Below are positions 23,395-33,964 of a DNA stretch of 64,000 nucleotides, one piece after another. Made by a program: the position numbers and the translations under genes. Under the pieces are notes generated by a model, which ran no database searches, was not told the origin of the DNA, and saw nothing but the letters and a program-made list of their open reading frames with translations. Origin of the DNA: Myotis daubentonii (taxonomy: Eukaryota; Chordata; Mammalia; Chiroptera; Vespertilionidae); the NCBI RefSeq assembly GCF_963259705.1, contig NC_081847.1, positions 93,076,389 through 93,140,388 of the forward strand. Reading direction: 5' to 3'. The first letter of the stretch is position 1, and each line of letters opens with the position of its first letter.

Positions 23395-26300
23395 ATATAA
23401 TATATATAGATGATAAAAATGAGCTTCAGCAAATGTAAGTAACTTGCTTATTTTTGCACAGTTGATATATTTTACAGTTAGCTAGCCTACTTTAAAAGAT
23501 AAAGTAGAGGCATTGTTCATAAATTTAAACATTAATAATATGTAGATTCCTAATGTTTTGATGTTTATAAAATATTTTCAAAGGGCAATAGCTTATTAAT
23601 TTCAAGGGTGTTCTTTTGTTCTATGACTTTTATTTTTGTTCTATGAATGTTATTTTAGAGAGGTTATGTATTGCCTATCTCATTTTATTCATAAGACACA
23701 CATGTATTTCCTATATTTCAAGACTTTATATTTTGATTTCTTGAGATGCTCCTGAGACTGAGTTTATATACATCAAGATGATTGTAATTCTTCCTAAGGG
23801 CTTGGGCCACTTGGCATAGACTATAATGATCTTGTGAACTTCAGAGCTAAGTTGCAGCGACTGCACATTGTGGAACTGAATGAAAATACTTTCAAAAATT
23901 ACTTTTCAGAATGATAGTTCTAAAAAATGTAGCCCTTCTTTTTTCATTTAGAAAATATCTATAAAAATATTTTCTCATGGACTCTTATCATGCTATCTTT
24001 GAGGTTGCTAAGTCAATGGTATAAATATCAGGCAACATAAAAATTAAGGCCTGGGGCTTAATCTTTCACTTGGGGGTTTAAAGATACTTTCGAACAGAAC
24101 TAAAACTTCCTTTGGCTAATTTTAGTTCATGTGCCTGTATCTATATACAAAAGTTCCCCTTGCTAGACCAACAGTACTTTGAATATTTTACTGTTATTGA
24201 GTTGCTAAGGGCAAAGGAGCAAATCTTTTAGATTTATGTGGATTATTATAATCCAATAATTTGGTGTAGGCACCACATACAGGAAATTTGGCATAATTAC
24301 AATTCATAAATATTAAAGAGATGAAGCTACTATGTTTCAGGTATTATGCAAGGTGCTAAATCTGCAAAAATGGGTCAGACATACTCTGTTCTCAAACATC
24401 TCACAGGGCAGTGAAAAGCCAGACCTATTGACACGGGAATGTGGGATTAGCAGACACGGAACTTAAGAGACACCGGACACCCGATTTGAAGGCATATAGC
24501 TCACTAGCCTTTCCAGAGTTGGTTTCCACGGGTTCATCTATTCCTTCCTTTCAAGCTTTGGGCACTGCAAAGGGACGTGGAGATGTCCAGGGGCCACATG
24601 AGAATGCTTCTAGGACATGTTGGTGGCTCGGCTCCCTACAGACAGGGCCTCTTTATCTCAGAAATCTTTCCTCTTCAGCCAAGCAGGAAGCTTCACATGC
24701 AGAGAAAAGAAAGGGCAATAGCCCCGTTGGTGGAAGCAGCAGGTGGCCTCCTGCAGTCAAGTCCTCCTCAGGCCTTCCTGCTGCCGGGCACTGCCTGACC
24801 CGGGAGAGCTCGTGAGCAGAGACCATACTGCATCTCTCCAAGGCCCTCATTCTTGAACCTGGCTCCAATTGCTGTGAAAGGCACGGTCTGAGCCCATGTA
24901 CAAGAAGAGAGGAAGGCTTGATGGGCGAGCTGGATTCTATGCACTGATGTTTGGAGAAGTGTGATCACTATAGCTCTGATGGATATAAGATCCATAAAGG
25001 ATCTCAGAGCAAGGTTCCAGGAATGAGGGCTGAAATGAGTGGCCCAGTTCATAGAAAACACTGATCAAGGATCCCAGGGCGACATGCAGAATGAATGGAA
25101 GAAACGAGTGAAGCAACGAGTCGGAAATGCTTTCTCTACTGACTGGCTTTTGCTGCCCACCATCTTCAGGTCTCTCTCCCTCACCAGCACTCTGGAAAGA
25201 TATAGCATTCACCTCAGTACAGAACAGCTGCCGGGAGGATGTCACACCCACCCCTCCCACAGGACGGCACCACAGATGCAGCTCATGTTCCCAAGGGAAG
25301 CTGAACTGGAAAGAAAAGAGTGTGCTCGCCACCCCCATGCTTTTCTGCAGGACACGGGATGTGCAGAAACCTAGCAATGTGTCAGCTCAACAGTCTGGCT
25401 GCCCACGCTGACTGGAAGGCTGGGCAGCGCCAATGTTTAGCCGGGAACTGGGCTCAGAGAGGGCATGTGAGCTGAGGATGCAAATGAGCTCGCTTCCTCC
25501 TCAGCCACTGTCTCAGCATCACCTATTTCGGTGGTTTCAGGTGACACAGCCTTTAGATAGACCAGAAGCACGCCTTGGCCTCCCTTCTCTTCGCTTATCT
25601 CAGGGCCCGCTGCAGCCAGAAGTCTCCCTGTGACAGCAAGGCTCTGAGATTAAAGAGAATAATTCAGCGCTCTCTTGTCCTTCTCAGAATTCCTTGCTAT
25701 TCTGAGAAACCATAGCCGGTTCCTCCATGTCGGTTAAACATAATCTTCGTGTAAAGCTCCTGGAGTTGTGAGTGCAGCCTTTATTGTTGGTGGTTTCTCT
25801 CTGTAGGAATATTGTATATCCAAAATCTCTATTGCATTTCCCACATTTACGATTCCATGGGAACTGAGGTGACTCTGTGGGGGAGAGTTGTCTAGAAATT
25901 GTTTGAATTAGATATGATCCAAAAATCAATGTGGGAACGTGGGTTTATTCACCGGAACATCCCTCTATGTTACAAATCCTTTGACGGCAAAGACCCTGCT
26001 TATAAATCTTTACCCCCCTCACTCCTCTGGCCCCGGATCTAGCATCATACTTTAAAGAGGAAAAATTCTTGATAAATAATTGCCGGCAATACATACATGC
26101 TTTTGAAGCACTATTTTCTTACTTTGAAGAATGAGTTGTCTCATGAAATGAAATATAATGCATAATTTTTAAAAATCTTTTGCACCAAACTTTTCAAATT
26201 AGTTTCATCAGCATCTTCTAAGAAATATTTGTAAGGAGCTATTTGTTCATGAATTCAGACTCCCTTTTCCTCTAAGAATTAATGTAATCTGTTTGTGGGA

Positions 26301-26630
26301 GATAAGGGTGAGGATCTTTTGGATTTGGTAAAATGAAAACTCACTCAGCTGGACTTGCCATTGGTTCTTCTTACATCTTAGACTAAAATTACTAAAGAAA
26401 AAACTGCTGTGCGAAGAAAAAAAAGTATATTATGAAGAAGTTTGCCATGTGGATTCCCTCTCCTTTCCCCCCTAAACCATTATTTCTGGGACAATAGAAT
26501 TATAACACTTCTCTCTCCTGCTATCTGCATAGTTTTTACTCCTTTATAGCTCTTAGAATAATGTTACTGAGAATTCTGTGTATGTGTGTGAGTTGAATTT
26601 TTCTTTAACTACTCAAAACACACTCCTGTA
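23392..26630. other. Unassigned non-coding DNA
   Basis: AT-rich to about 24.4 kb, then moderately GC-rich to 25.7 kb. Several frames of 60-146 codons overlap on both strands at 24.4-25.4 kb, but none has a domain, and frames open on both strands are expected by chance at this GC content. Confidence 0.45.
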
Positions 26631-26846
26631 GCCCAGCCTGTATGGCTCAGTGGTTGAGAGTGGACCTATGAAGGTCACGGTTCAATTCCCCGTCAGGGCA
26701 CATGCCCAAGCTATGGGCTCAATCCCCAGTGTGGGGCATGCAGGAGGCAGCCAATCAATGATTCTCTCATCATTGAGGTTTCTATCCCTCTCTCTCCCTC
26801 TACCTTCCTCTCTGAAATCAATAAAAATATATATTAAAAAACACAC
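26631..26846 (+). mobile_element. VES SINE
   Basis: Head gcccagcctgtatggctcag, B-box-like ggttcaattcc, body, CT run and an A-rich tail. cacactcctgt occurs on both sides (26619-26629 and near 26884), which suggests an 11-bp target duplication beyond a grown tail. Confidence 0.93.
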
Positions 26847-27117
26847 AAACAAACCCACAAAATCTCAAAACAACCAAAAAATCCACACTCCTGTGATGGC
26901 ATACAGCAGTGCTACCCCACCCCAACAGTGTGCTTTTCCCTTTCTCAGTCCCCTTTTCTCTGACTGTCACCTGGCTTTCCCGGCGAGAAGAAAATTCAAG
27001 AGCTTTGGGTGGAAGCCAGTGCCTTGACCTGCACCTCTCACTTGGAGAAGGTGAAGGAACAATTGAAGCAGAATTCTTCCCCTGTTCCTCGCAGGGGATC
27101 TGGGTGTGCTGGTTGAG

Positions 27118-27118
<1 letters not shown>
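26847..27118. other. Unassigned non-coding DNA
   Basis: An A-rich tail extension to 26880, then non-repetitive sequence. Confidence 0.4.

Positions 27119-27170
<52 letters not shown>
27119..27170. repeat. (AC)26 microsatellite
   Basis: 26 perfect AC units, so probably length-variable between individuals. The Cys/Val and Thr/His frames across it are artefacts. Confidence 0.97.
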
Positions 27171-27173
<3 letters not shown>

Positions 27174-27788
27174 GCCCCATCTTCTACCTACTACTCATGT
27201 GGGATTCCCCATCTGATGGGCACTTGCACAGTGATCTCTTTCAGAGACAGGCAGGTAATTTCACACTAAAGACCTCAATGATTTATGAGTGGATCTCAGA
27301 GGCAGCAGCCAGCAGCTGGGCTATAGAAGCTGCCGTGCCTGAGGTGTGGCCCAGTGAACCACATGGCCCTTGAAAACAGTGTTATTAATATTTATGTGAC
27401 TGGCTCAGTGAGTTCAGGTGCAGTTCTCCCGCGGATGGTGTGGAAGGAGCCTTCCCAAGCCGCTGGCCTGTAATTATGAGCTGGTTCTTTTCTCTGTCAA
27501 ACTTCAGGGGTGAAGGAAGGCTAGGCCCCTGGGCAGAAACGTGTACCCAATGCATCCACACCATCACACGTTCTCTTCTTTCCCTTCAGGTCTTTGGAGT
27601 AAAATAAAATAGGGGTGAAGCTAGGAAACTGGAAGCTCAAACTATGAAAGTTGGAGGAGGTTCTGGTGTTAACTCTTGACAGGGTAGCATTGTGTATGCG
27701 AATGGCAATGTGTAATCTGACCTAAGGGGAATTACCAAAATAGATTGAGTCTTGGGTTAATGAGTTTACATCTCTATAGGAGAAATAC
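27171..27788. other. Unassigned non-coding DNA
   Basis: No gene or element recognised. Confidence 0.45.
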
Positions 27789-27789
27789 C

Positions 27790-27823
27790 TACATGCATGC
27801 ATACATGCATACATACATACATG
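27790..27823. repeat. (CATA)n / CATG microsatellite
   Basis: Imperfect four-base repeat of catg and cata units. Confidence 0.88.
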
Positions 27824-28548
27824 AAAGATAACCAGTACACATAAAAAGCACTGCTGCTAACGCCGGGGCTTGCTTGCTTGCTGATAAATATCTACTTTGT
27901 TTTCAATGTATTACATCTAAAGCAGGATTCTTAGTGCTCCATGATGGATTAAAGAAAGAGTATCAGGCATTGGCTTCTGGGAGTTCCGTCATTCCTCAAG
28001 TCAAATACAAATGTAGAGAAGCGATCGTTCCGGTGTGGATTCGGCATGGTGATGTTTTTGGAGAAGTTGATGAGATGGTGTGAGTTTGGCTCAGAGCCCG
28101 TCCTCTGAGTGGCCCATCTGATGACTGTTCTTGCAGGGGTTCACTCAACAGACCAGCTGTGGCAACCACTTTGTCACCTGCATGGTGACAACATTAGAGG
28201 GCAGCACAGTGACGTTTCTTAGCAGGAAACCGGAGGGAACCTGATAGAAACATTCCTTGCAAGAGTCTCCAGGACTAAGGCGTGGTCTCCGCCAACAGGC
28301 AGTTTTTCCACTTCCCGTTAAAACAGACGATGGAAAACAAAAGACAGTCTGATGGTGGGAGCTCATCGTAACAAATGAAGCTGTGTCCGTAAAATGGCAA
28401 GATAGAAAGACACGTCAACTTTGGTGTCGTTATAATCCGAATCTTAAAAACAGTCCCTTTAGAACCTTTTCCTGTTTTAATTGACATCAGTTGACCTTTT
28501 TGATTTAGTTTTTTCATTATTATTTGCCCCTTTGAGATTTGTAGTGTG
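27824..28548. other. Unassigned non-coding DNA
   Basis: No gene or element recognised. Confidence 0.45.
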
Positions 28549-28583
<35 letters not shown>

Positions 28584-28626
28584 TGTACGTATGTGTGTAT
28601 GTGTGTATGTATGTATGTGTGTGTGT
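28549..28626. repeat. (TG)n microsatellite with TATG interruptions
   Basis: About 78 bases of TG with periodic TATG variants in the right half, an alternating purine/pyrimidine tract able to adopt Z-DNA. Confidence 0.95.
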
Positions 28627-30157
28627 AATCTGGGAAACTGTAAGCGAAGCTGGGTCATTTCCTTCCTAATAAAGTCCAGATTCCCAAGTCTGCAGGACCG
28701 CACTACAGAAAGATAGCTCTCATGGAAAAGATGGGTAAACACACAGAACTAATGACCTGCAATAATGACAAATCGCCTGTGTGCCGTCTCATTTGTTAGC
28801 TCCGGACATGTTAGCTTCGAGCTGCCAGGGAGATGAGATCTGGGTAAATAATCCATAATTACATTAGCGTGGCTGGAGATGGATTGGTGAAGGGAAGTTG
28901 TTTCCTTTGGGATCAGAGAACTTTTCCTTGGACTCTCCTGATGAATCAGCTATTACCGGACAAATGAAAACAAGACAGCGTAGCTCACTATACACTTCGG
29001 GTGGCTTTCTCCCTTCCCACCCAGCTCAGCAGACAAAAGGGTGTCTGAGGAGCAGGAAGAAACTCAACAGCTGAAGGGCTGGGGCCTGGAGCCTGTGGCC
29101 CAGAACGGAGAGTGACTCCGGGGCGCTCTCTTCCCACAGCCACTGGGCCCGGAACTGGGGCAATGACATGATTGTCTCAGTCCTTAGACACTCAAAGCCC
29201 GCGTCTTTCCCAATCCCTGCTCTTTCCTCCCATCTCCCAAGGATCTGCTCCGCTCAGGCAAAGCTTAACAGAAGCAGTTCAGGGATTCTGGGTTTGAAAA
29301 GGGGAAACAAAATGTAAATGTTGAAGGATGGAAGGATCAAGTTCCCTTTGAGGGTGGAGGCAGCTCCTAGCACTCGGGCAGCTTCCTGGGCTGAGTACCA
29401 GGAGCGTTTCTCTCCTTCTCGCCCAGTGGGGCTAAGAGGTGAAAGGCCGGGCGGGGGTTTGACCGGGCGCCAGGAGCTTGCATAGACTCCGACATCCCAG
29501 GGACACATAAAGGTCAGAGAGACATTCAGTGCCCGTTCCGAGACGGAACGAAAGCTTGTCTCACTGGTAAGTGTTCAATCAACCTAATTGTTAGTCAAAA
29601 TCAATGTTCTTGTTTTTCCTTCTACTTTGACAGCATTTGTGACTCAAGCACTAACAGCTTCGGCTGAACTCTGCTTTCGGGAGCTTGACGAACAGAACAG
29701 TGGGAAGCGGGAGGCATACACAGACCTGGCCTCCCTTACCCTCCCGCCACTCTCCTCGCCATGTGCTCTTTCACACCAAGTTGCCTGGAGGGTGGATGCA
29801 ACGCAGATCATCCTTCCCACTGCGCCCCCTGAGCACTGCCAGGGCCATGGTGACTCCTGGGGGAGGGGAGCCTTCGAACCCAGGCAGCGGCCTGGTGCTG
29901 AGCACAGGTCTCAGGGGTGGGCGGTGGCTGTGATGTGCCAGGTGAGGACGACTTCAGAGGACTGAGGAAGGCACTTCTGGGCGGCTTGGGCATCATACCC
30001 CTGGTCCCAGACTCCTTTTTTTTTTCATCAAGCAAGCTGCTGATGGGTGCCCATCTGGGAGCAGTGCTAGGCGGCTCTCACTACCGCATTGTTTATGGCG
30101 CTGGGTGTACTGCTCTGTTTACTCCTCTTGCCCATTAAATTAAAATCCTTCTCTTGG
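28627..30157. other. Unassigned non-coding DNA
   Basis: No repeat or exon recognised. The part at 28790-28930 has clustered TAAT/ATTA cores. The part at 29000-30140 is GC-richer. Confidence 0.45.
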
Positions 30158-30343
30158 CCAAGCTGGCGTGGCTCCGTGGTTGAGTGTTGACCTATGAACC
30201 AGAAGGTCGCAGTCAGGGCACATGCCCGAGTTGTGGGCTTGATCCCCAGTGTGGGGCATGCAGGAGGCAGCCGATCAATGATTCTCTCTTATCATTAATC
30301 TCTCTCTCTCTCCCTCTCTGAAAACATAAACATATATATTTTT
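30158..30343 (+). mobile_element. VES SINE interrupted by an L1 (left part)
   Basis: Head gccaagctggcgtggctccg, body and CT run, then the tail is broken by the L1 segment that follows. The left flank aaatccttctcttgg (30143-30157) is matched by aaacccctctcttgg at 30793-30807, beyond the L1, so the original target duplication spans both elements. Confidence 0.9.
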
Positions 30344-30711
30344 TAAATTTAATTTTATTGTTTAAAGTATTACAAATAGTAGTACATATGTCTTCTCTTT
30401 TTCCCCAATGACCTCCCCCCGGCCTCCCCTATACCCCTGGCACATGCCCTCCCCCTCTCCCCCAGTATCTTGCATCCATTGGTTATGCTTACATGCATGC
30501 ATCCAAGTCCTTCGGTTAATCTCTTAACACCCGCCAACCCTCCCCTGCCCTCCTGCTGTAGTTTGACAGTCTGTTCGATGCTTCTTTGTCTCTGTATCTA
30601 TTTTTGTTCATCAGTTTATAATGTTCTTTATAGTCCACAAATGAGTGAGATCATGTGGTATTATCTTCACTGACTGGCTTATTTCACTTAGCATAATGCT
30701 ATGTTAAAAAA
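30344..30711 (-). mobile_element. Bat L1 3' end, 5'-truncated, inserted in the VES tail
   Basis: Read in reverse, the segment carries the end of an L1: taagtgaaataagccagtca, then gatctcactcatttgtgg, the acagactgtcaaactaca region, a G-rich stretch, and a final acatatgt ... actttaaacaataaa before the A-tail, which is at the left edge as T-rich sequence. Only about 0.37 kb is present, so neither L1 protein is encoded. Its own target duplication is obscured by the simple-sequence tail. Confidence 0.8.
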
Positions 30712-30792
30712 ATCCCTCTCTCATCTATATGTATGTATGTGTGCGTATATATCTCCCTTCCTCTCTGAGAACAATAAACATATATTTTTAAG
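30712..30792 (+). mobile_element. VES SINE tail remnant (right part)
   Basis: CT-rich and A-rich tail sequence (ctcccttcctctctgagaac, then aataaacatatattt) continuing the VES copy past the L1. It partly repeats the tail seen before the L1. Confidence 0.7.
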
Positions 30793-30807
30793 AAACCCCT
30801 CTCTTGG

Positions 30808-31282
30808 GGTGCCATTACAAATGTACTACAAACTGAGTGGCTTAAACATAGAAACTTACTATCAATGTTAGTGTCCATTTTACAGGCCAGACGCTGGAGC
30901 CCAAGGTCAGCAGGGCTGGTTCTGTCTGAGGGCTGGAGGGCTACACCTCTCCCCCTCCCTGCCCCCAGCTTCTGGGGGTCTGTTGGAATCTTTGGGGGCT
31001 GCTGACTTGTGAAGGTGTCTGCTCTCGGCCTTGATCTTCACTTGGCATTCTCCAAGGGTGTTCCGGAATCTTCTTTCTGCACCTGCCTGTCGCCAAGGTC
31101 CCCCTTTGGGAAGGACACCAGTCACATGGAAGGAGCAGCCCACCCTACTCCAGTCTGACCTCATCCCAACCCAACAAGTCACATCCGCAGTGATCCCACC
31201 CAGAGAAGGTCACTCTCTCAGGCACTCAGGTTAGGGCTTCAGCATCTAACTACCGGGGGGGAACAAAACTCAACTCATAACC
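30808..31282 (-). mobile_element. MLT1-type (ERVL-MaLR) LTR
   Basis: Opens with ggtgccattacaaatgtac and ctacaaactgagtggcttaaa, the reverse complement of the MLT1 LTR 3' end, and continues through gcttctgggggtctgttg and cagtctgacctcatcccaac to ttagggcttcagcatc. Old and diverged. Confidence 0.75.
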
Positions 31283-31352
31283 GAGAGAAACAAGTAACAA
31301 TGTGCATTTAACTTACATATGGCCCCGCTGTTGGCTCTTCGTTTGCTCAGAG

Positions 31353-31406
31353 TAAACCATCATAGTATTTAGAGAGGAATAATGGAAATACTATTATGAT
31401 GGTTTA
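31353..31406. repeat. Short hairpin / inverted repeat
   Basis: taaaccatcatagtattt and aaatactattatgatggttta form arms of about 18-21 bases around a loop near agagaggaataatgg, with two or three bases unpaired in one arm. It ends in TA on both sides. It may be a tiny mariner-like MITE or a chance palindrome. Confidence 0.6.
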
Positions 31407-32398
31407 TGTATTTCTTAAATTTTTAATTGAAAAGAGTCTATTTTTCTAAATAGTGTAGCTGTAGCTGCTTTTTGGAAGCAACCGAGACAATCAAAGAACA
31501 TTATTCTGTTCCCACTCCTTCAGCAGAAGAGCCCTTCAGCCAACCCAGCCTCTCAGGATGCTCCCATTACAACACTAAGAGCCCTCAGTACCGCCAGATG
31601 CTCTGCCGCTAAATCCCCCAGGCTTCCTCTGGTTCCTTCCTCCATGGCTACAAAGACCATTGACCGAGGGCCTTTGTGGAGGAATCTACTTAATAAGCAT
31701 TGTTAGGTTTCCTCTTTCTATTTCATCTGATAAACAATTTCTCACTTAGGATTTATCCTCACTCTTAATCACTCTGTAGCCCTTATGAAACCTCTTCAGG
31801 CTCCCCTGCTATCCTGAGTGAGTTGTCTGAGAGCTGGAGAGAAGTCTGTAGGCAGGTTGGACTTCAGAGCATAGAGGAGGACAAGCCATTGAGGATTCAG
31901 GTGTGTCTGTTGTTTTCTTGCACAACTGTCCTCTCCAGCATTTTACACTTTTCTTCCCGGAGAGGTGTCCCACCTGTATTTCGTTTCTTTAAAATATTTT
32001 TTTTTAATTCTCTCTGTGAGCTTGATGTTGGAGCGAGGAGCTGCAGATGAGGCTCCTGGTGACAATGAGATTATAGTCTGAAAGAGTGGATCTCAGATCT
32101 GCTCAGGGTTTGATCCCCAGACCCTTTACACCCTCAAAATTAATGAGGTCCCCAAAATCATTTCCCTCACTTAATAAATGAGGAAGCTTCTGGCCCTGAG
32201 AGAGGAAGTGATCACTCAAGGTTTAGATTCCTGGACAATAGTAGTGCATAGTAGTGAGACCAGTTTTGTGGACTCGAAACATTCCGGTCTACAATGGTGT
32301 TACTAGATCATCTAGGACCTTTTCTCAGGACCATGGGAGTCACTGAGTGAGGTCTTCATGTTGTTGATGTTCCACACTCCTCCTCCACAGCAGAAGGC
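31407..32398. other. Unassigned non-coding DNA
   Basis: No gene or element recognised before the retroviral element. Confidence 0.45.
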
Positions 32399-32404
32399 AA
32401 CAAC
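32399..32404. repeat. Left 6-bp target duplication of the ERV
   Basis: aacaac, repeated at 34782-34787. Six bases is the usual length for betaretroviral-type (ERV2/ERVK) integrations. Confidence 0.88.
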
Positions 32405-33142
32405 TGCCGGGAGCCAGTCCATCCTTGCTGTTTCAAGGGACCTGGCATATATAGCATACGGTTCTTAATATATTTGCTCACCTTCTTGGCGCTGTGTTTT
32501 AAGCAAAGGTCACCTCTCCGAGAAAGGTTGAATCCCCAGGTAGGGATTTTCCCCTGAAGTTAGGGAGGGAATGAAACCCCTCAACTAAGTGCTAGGTGGG
32601 TAATTAATCCCTTTAACTACGAACAATCATGCTTAAGCTACATAATCTTTACTCCCTGGAATGGAGATAAGAAATGCCCTAACCTTTGGAATAGAGATTG
32701 ATGGGATTGAATCAACTGGTATAAATACAGATGTAACAAGACAGAAAGAGACAGAATTTAGAAGAGAGCCAAGAAGACAACCTACACAGAACCTACAGAC
32801 AGAAGAACTTCGCTGGAGAGAACATGGCAAAAGATCCTGGACTGAACCTGACTACAGAAATTGGCAAGAGAAACTGACTAGAACCTGGTGACTGAACCTG
32901 GCTGGAGAACCTGGACAGAACCTGGCTGGAGAACCTAGCAAGGGAACATGGCCACAGAACCTGGCTGGAGATCCGAAGCAGAACCTCTCTGGAGATCCAG
33001 ACCAGAACTTGGCTGGAGATTGTGGCTGGAGATCCTGGCTAGGCTGCTGATCAACTGAACGCTGTCTCCGTGTCATTCCTTCTTCGCCGACTCCGTCTAT
33101 GCCGTTGGGAACCCCTGGACCTGCTGGGGTTGGACCCCGGCA
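32405..33142 (+). mobile_element. 5' LTR of the ERV, 738 bp
   Basis: Starts TGCCGGGAGCC and ends GGACCCCGGCA, with inverted terminal bases TGCCGGG/CCCGGCA. A TATA box (tataaata) lies at 32720-32727. Downstream is a GA-rich stretch made of imperfect units around aacctggctggaga (about 32880-33040), then a U5-like part (ctgtctccgtgtcattcctt). I see no AATAAA between the TATA box and the LTR end, so the polyadenylation signal is non-standard or lost. Confidence 0.9.
32720..32727 (+). promoter_or_regulatory. TATA box of the 5' LTR
   Basis: tataaata in the context actggtataaatacagatg, conserved at the equivalent place in the 3' LTR (34280-34287). Confidence 0.75.
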
Positions 33143-33144
33143 TC

Positions 33145-33162
33145 TGGCGCCCGAACAGGGAC
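33145..33162 (+). other. Primer-binding site, tRNA-Lys type
   Basis: tggcgcccgaacagggac is complementary to the 3' end of tRNA-Lys (Lys3 type). It starts two bases after the 5' LTR, the standard place for priming minus-strand DNA. Confidence 0.93.
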
Positions 33163-33397
33163 CCCTAGGTAAGCGCCCCGCACTCGGGATGGATCGGACT
33201 CCACCGTAGGAAGAAGGTGGATAGTCTTCGCCGACTCCGTCCACACCTTTGGGAACCCCTGGAACAGGATTCCCCTAGGTAAGCCCCCCCAGCCCCCCAT
33301 TGAGAACCCCCACACTCGGGACGGATAGGACTCCACCAGGGTGCTACAGACCCCCCTATAGAGGATGAGTAGGGTAAGAAGGTGGATAGTACAGAAC

Positions 33398-33625
33398 TTA
33401 GATTGAGAAGATGTGCCATACTGAGTCCAAAGAAAGAAGACTCTGTATTGATTCTTAGATTGAGAAGATGTGCCATACTGAGTCCAAAGAAAAAAGACTC
33501 TGTATTGATCTTTAGATTAAGAAGATGTGCCATACTGAGTCTAAAGAAAAAAGACTCTGTATTGATCTTTAGATTAAGAAGATGTGCCATACTGAGTCTA
33601 AAGAAAAAAGACTCTGTATTGATCT
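33398..33625 (+). repeat. Four 57-bp tandem repeats over the gag start
   Basis: Four units of 57 bases beginning ttagattgagaagatgtgcc or ttagattaagaag. The last two are identical or nearly so, and the first two differ at a few positions. 57 is a multiple of three, so one frame stays open across all four (33382-33630). In the gag frame each unit has an ATG (first at 33411, last at 33582), and units 1-3 run into a TAG at the next unit boundary. Only the fourth ATG leads into the gag-like sequence. Confidence 0.9.
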
Positions 33626-33740
33626 TTTAACATATATGCTTGCTAGCAGAGGAATTAAGATTACTCCCAGTCAGATGGAACATTTTATACAAGAAATATG
33701 TCCATGTTTTTCTGAGGAAGGAAAGGTGCTGGAAAGGTAA
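33582..33740 (+). pseudogene. gag matrix N-terminus remnant, broken
   Basis: A 52-codon frame opens at the ATG of the fourth repeat unit and ends at TAA. Its second half has the pattern of the betaretroviral matrix amino terminus: a Arg-Gly-Ile-Lys turn, then a helix, then Cys-Pro-x-Phe followed by Glu-Glu-Gly. Codon 2 is Cys in all four repeat units, where betaretroviral Gag normally has the Gly that is myristoylated. After the stop, resemblance continues in another frame near 33743-33765 (Glu-Ala-Trp-Glu-Lys-Val-Gly), so there is a frameshift close to 33735. The rest of gag is absent. Identification is by motif, not by alignment. Confidence 0.7.
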
Positions 33741-33950
33741 ATGTAGAGGCATGGGAGAAGGTAGGCCCAAGGAGCCTTATCCTTAACCCCACTGCAGCCT
33801 TCCCACCCCGGGAAAGTGCAGGATTGGCAAGCTCTCCCTGAGGTGATAGATCAGGACTCAGGTAATAGCAGAAAGCGCCAATCCTACTCTTAAAATGGGT
33901 ACAAGAGAGCATTTCAGGTTTTTCTTTTTAATGCCTGCTTTTAAAAAATA

Positions 33951-33962
33951 AAAAAGGGAGAA
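33951..33962 (+). other. Polypurine tract
   Basis: aaaaagggagaa sits directly before the 3' LTR (33965), the expected place of plus-strand priming. Confidence 0.88.
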
Positions 33963-33964
33963 TT

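Noticed and set aside
24441..25411. Overlapping frames of 71-146 codons on both strands
   Set aside because: No domain, no repeat of codon periodicity and mutually overlapping. Fits chance in moderately GC-rich DNA.
26818..27373. Frames of 120-154 codons over the AC repeat and a VES tail
   Set aside because: Driven by the microsatellite and SINE sequence, with no domain.
33382..33630. 82-codon frame with four 19-residue repeats, considered as a repeat protein gene
   Set aside because: It lies in the leader of the endogenous retroviral element in a frame other than gag and reflects the 57-bp duplication being a multiple of three.
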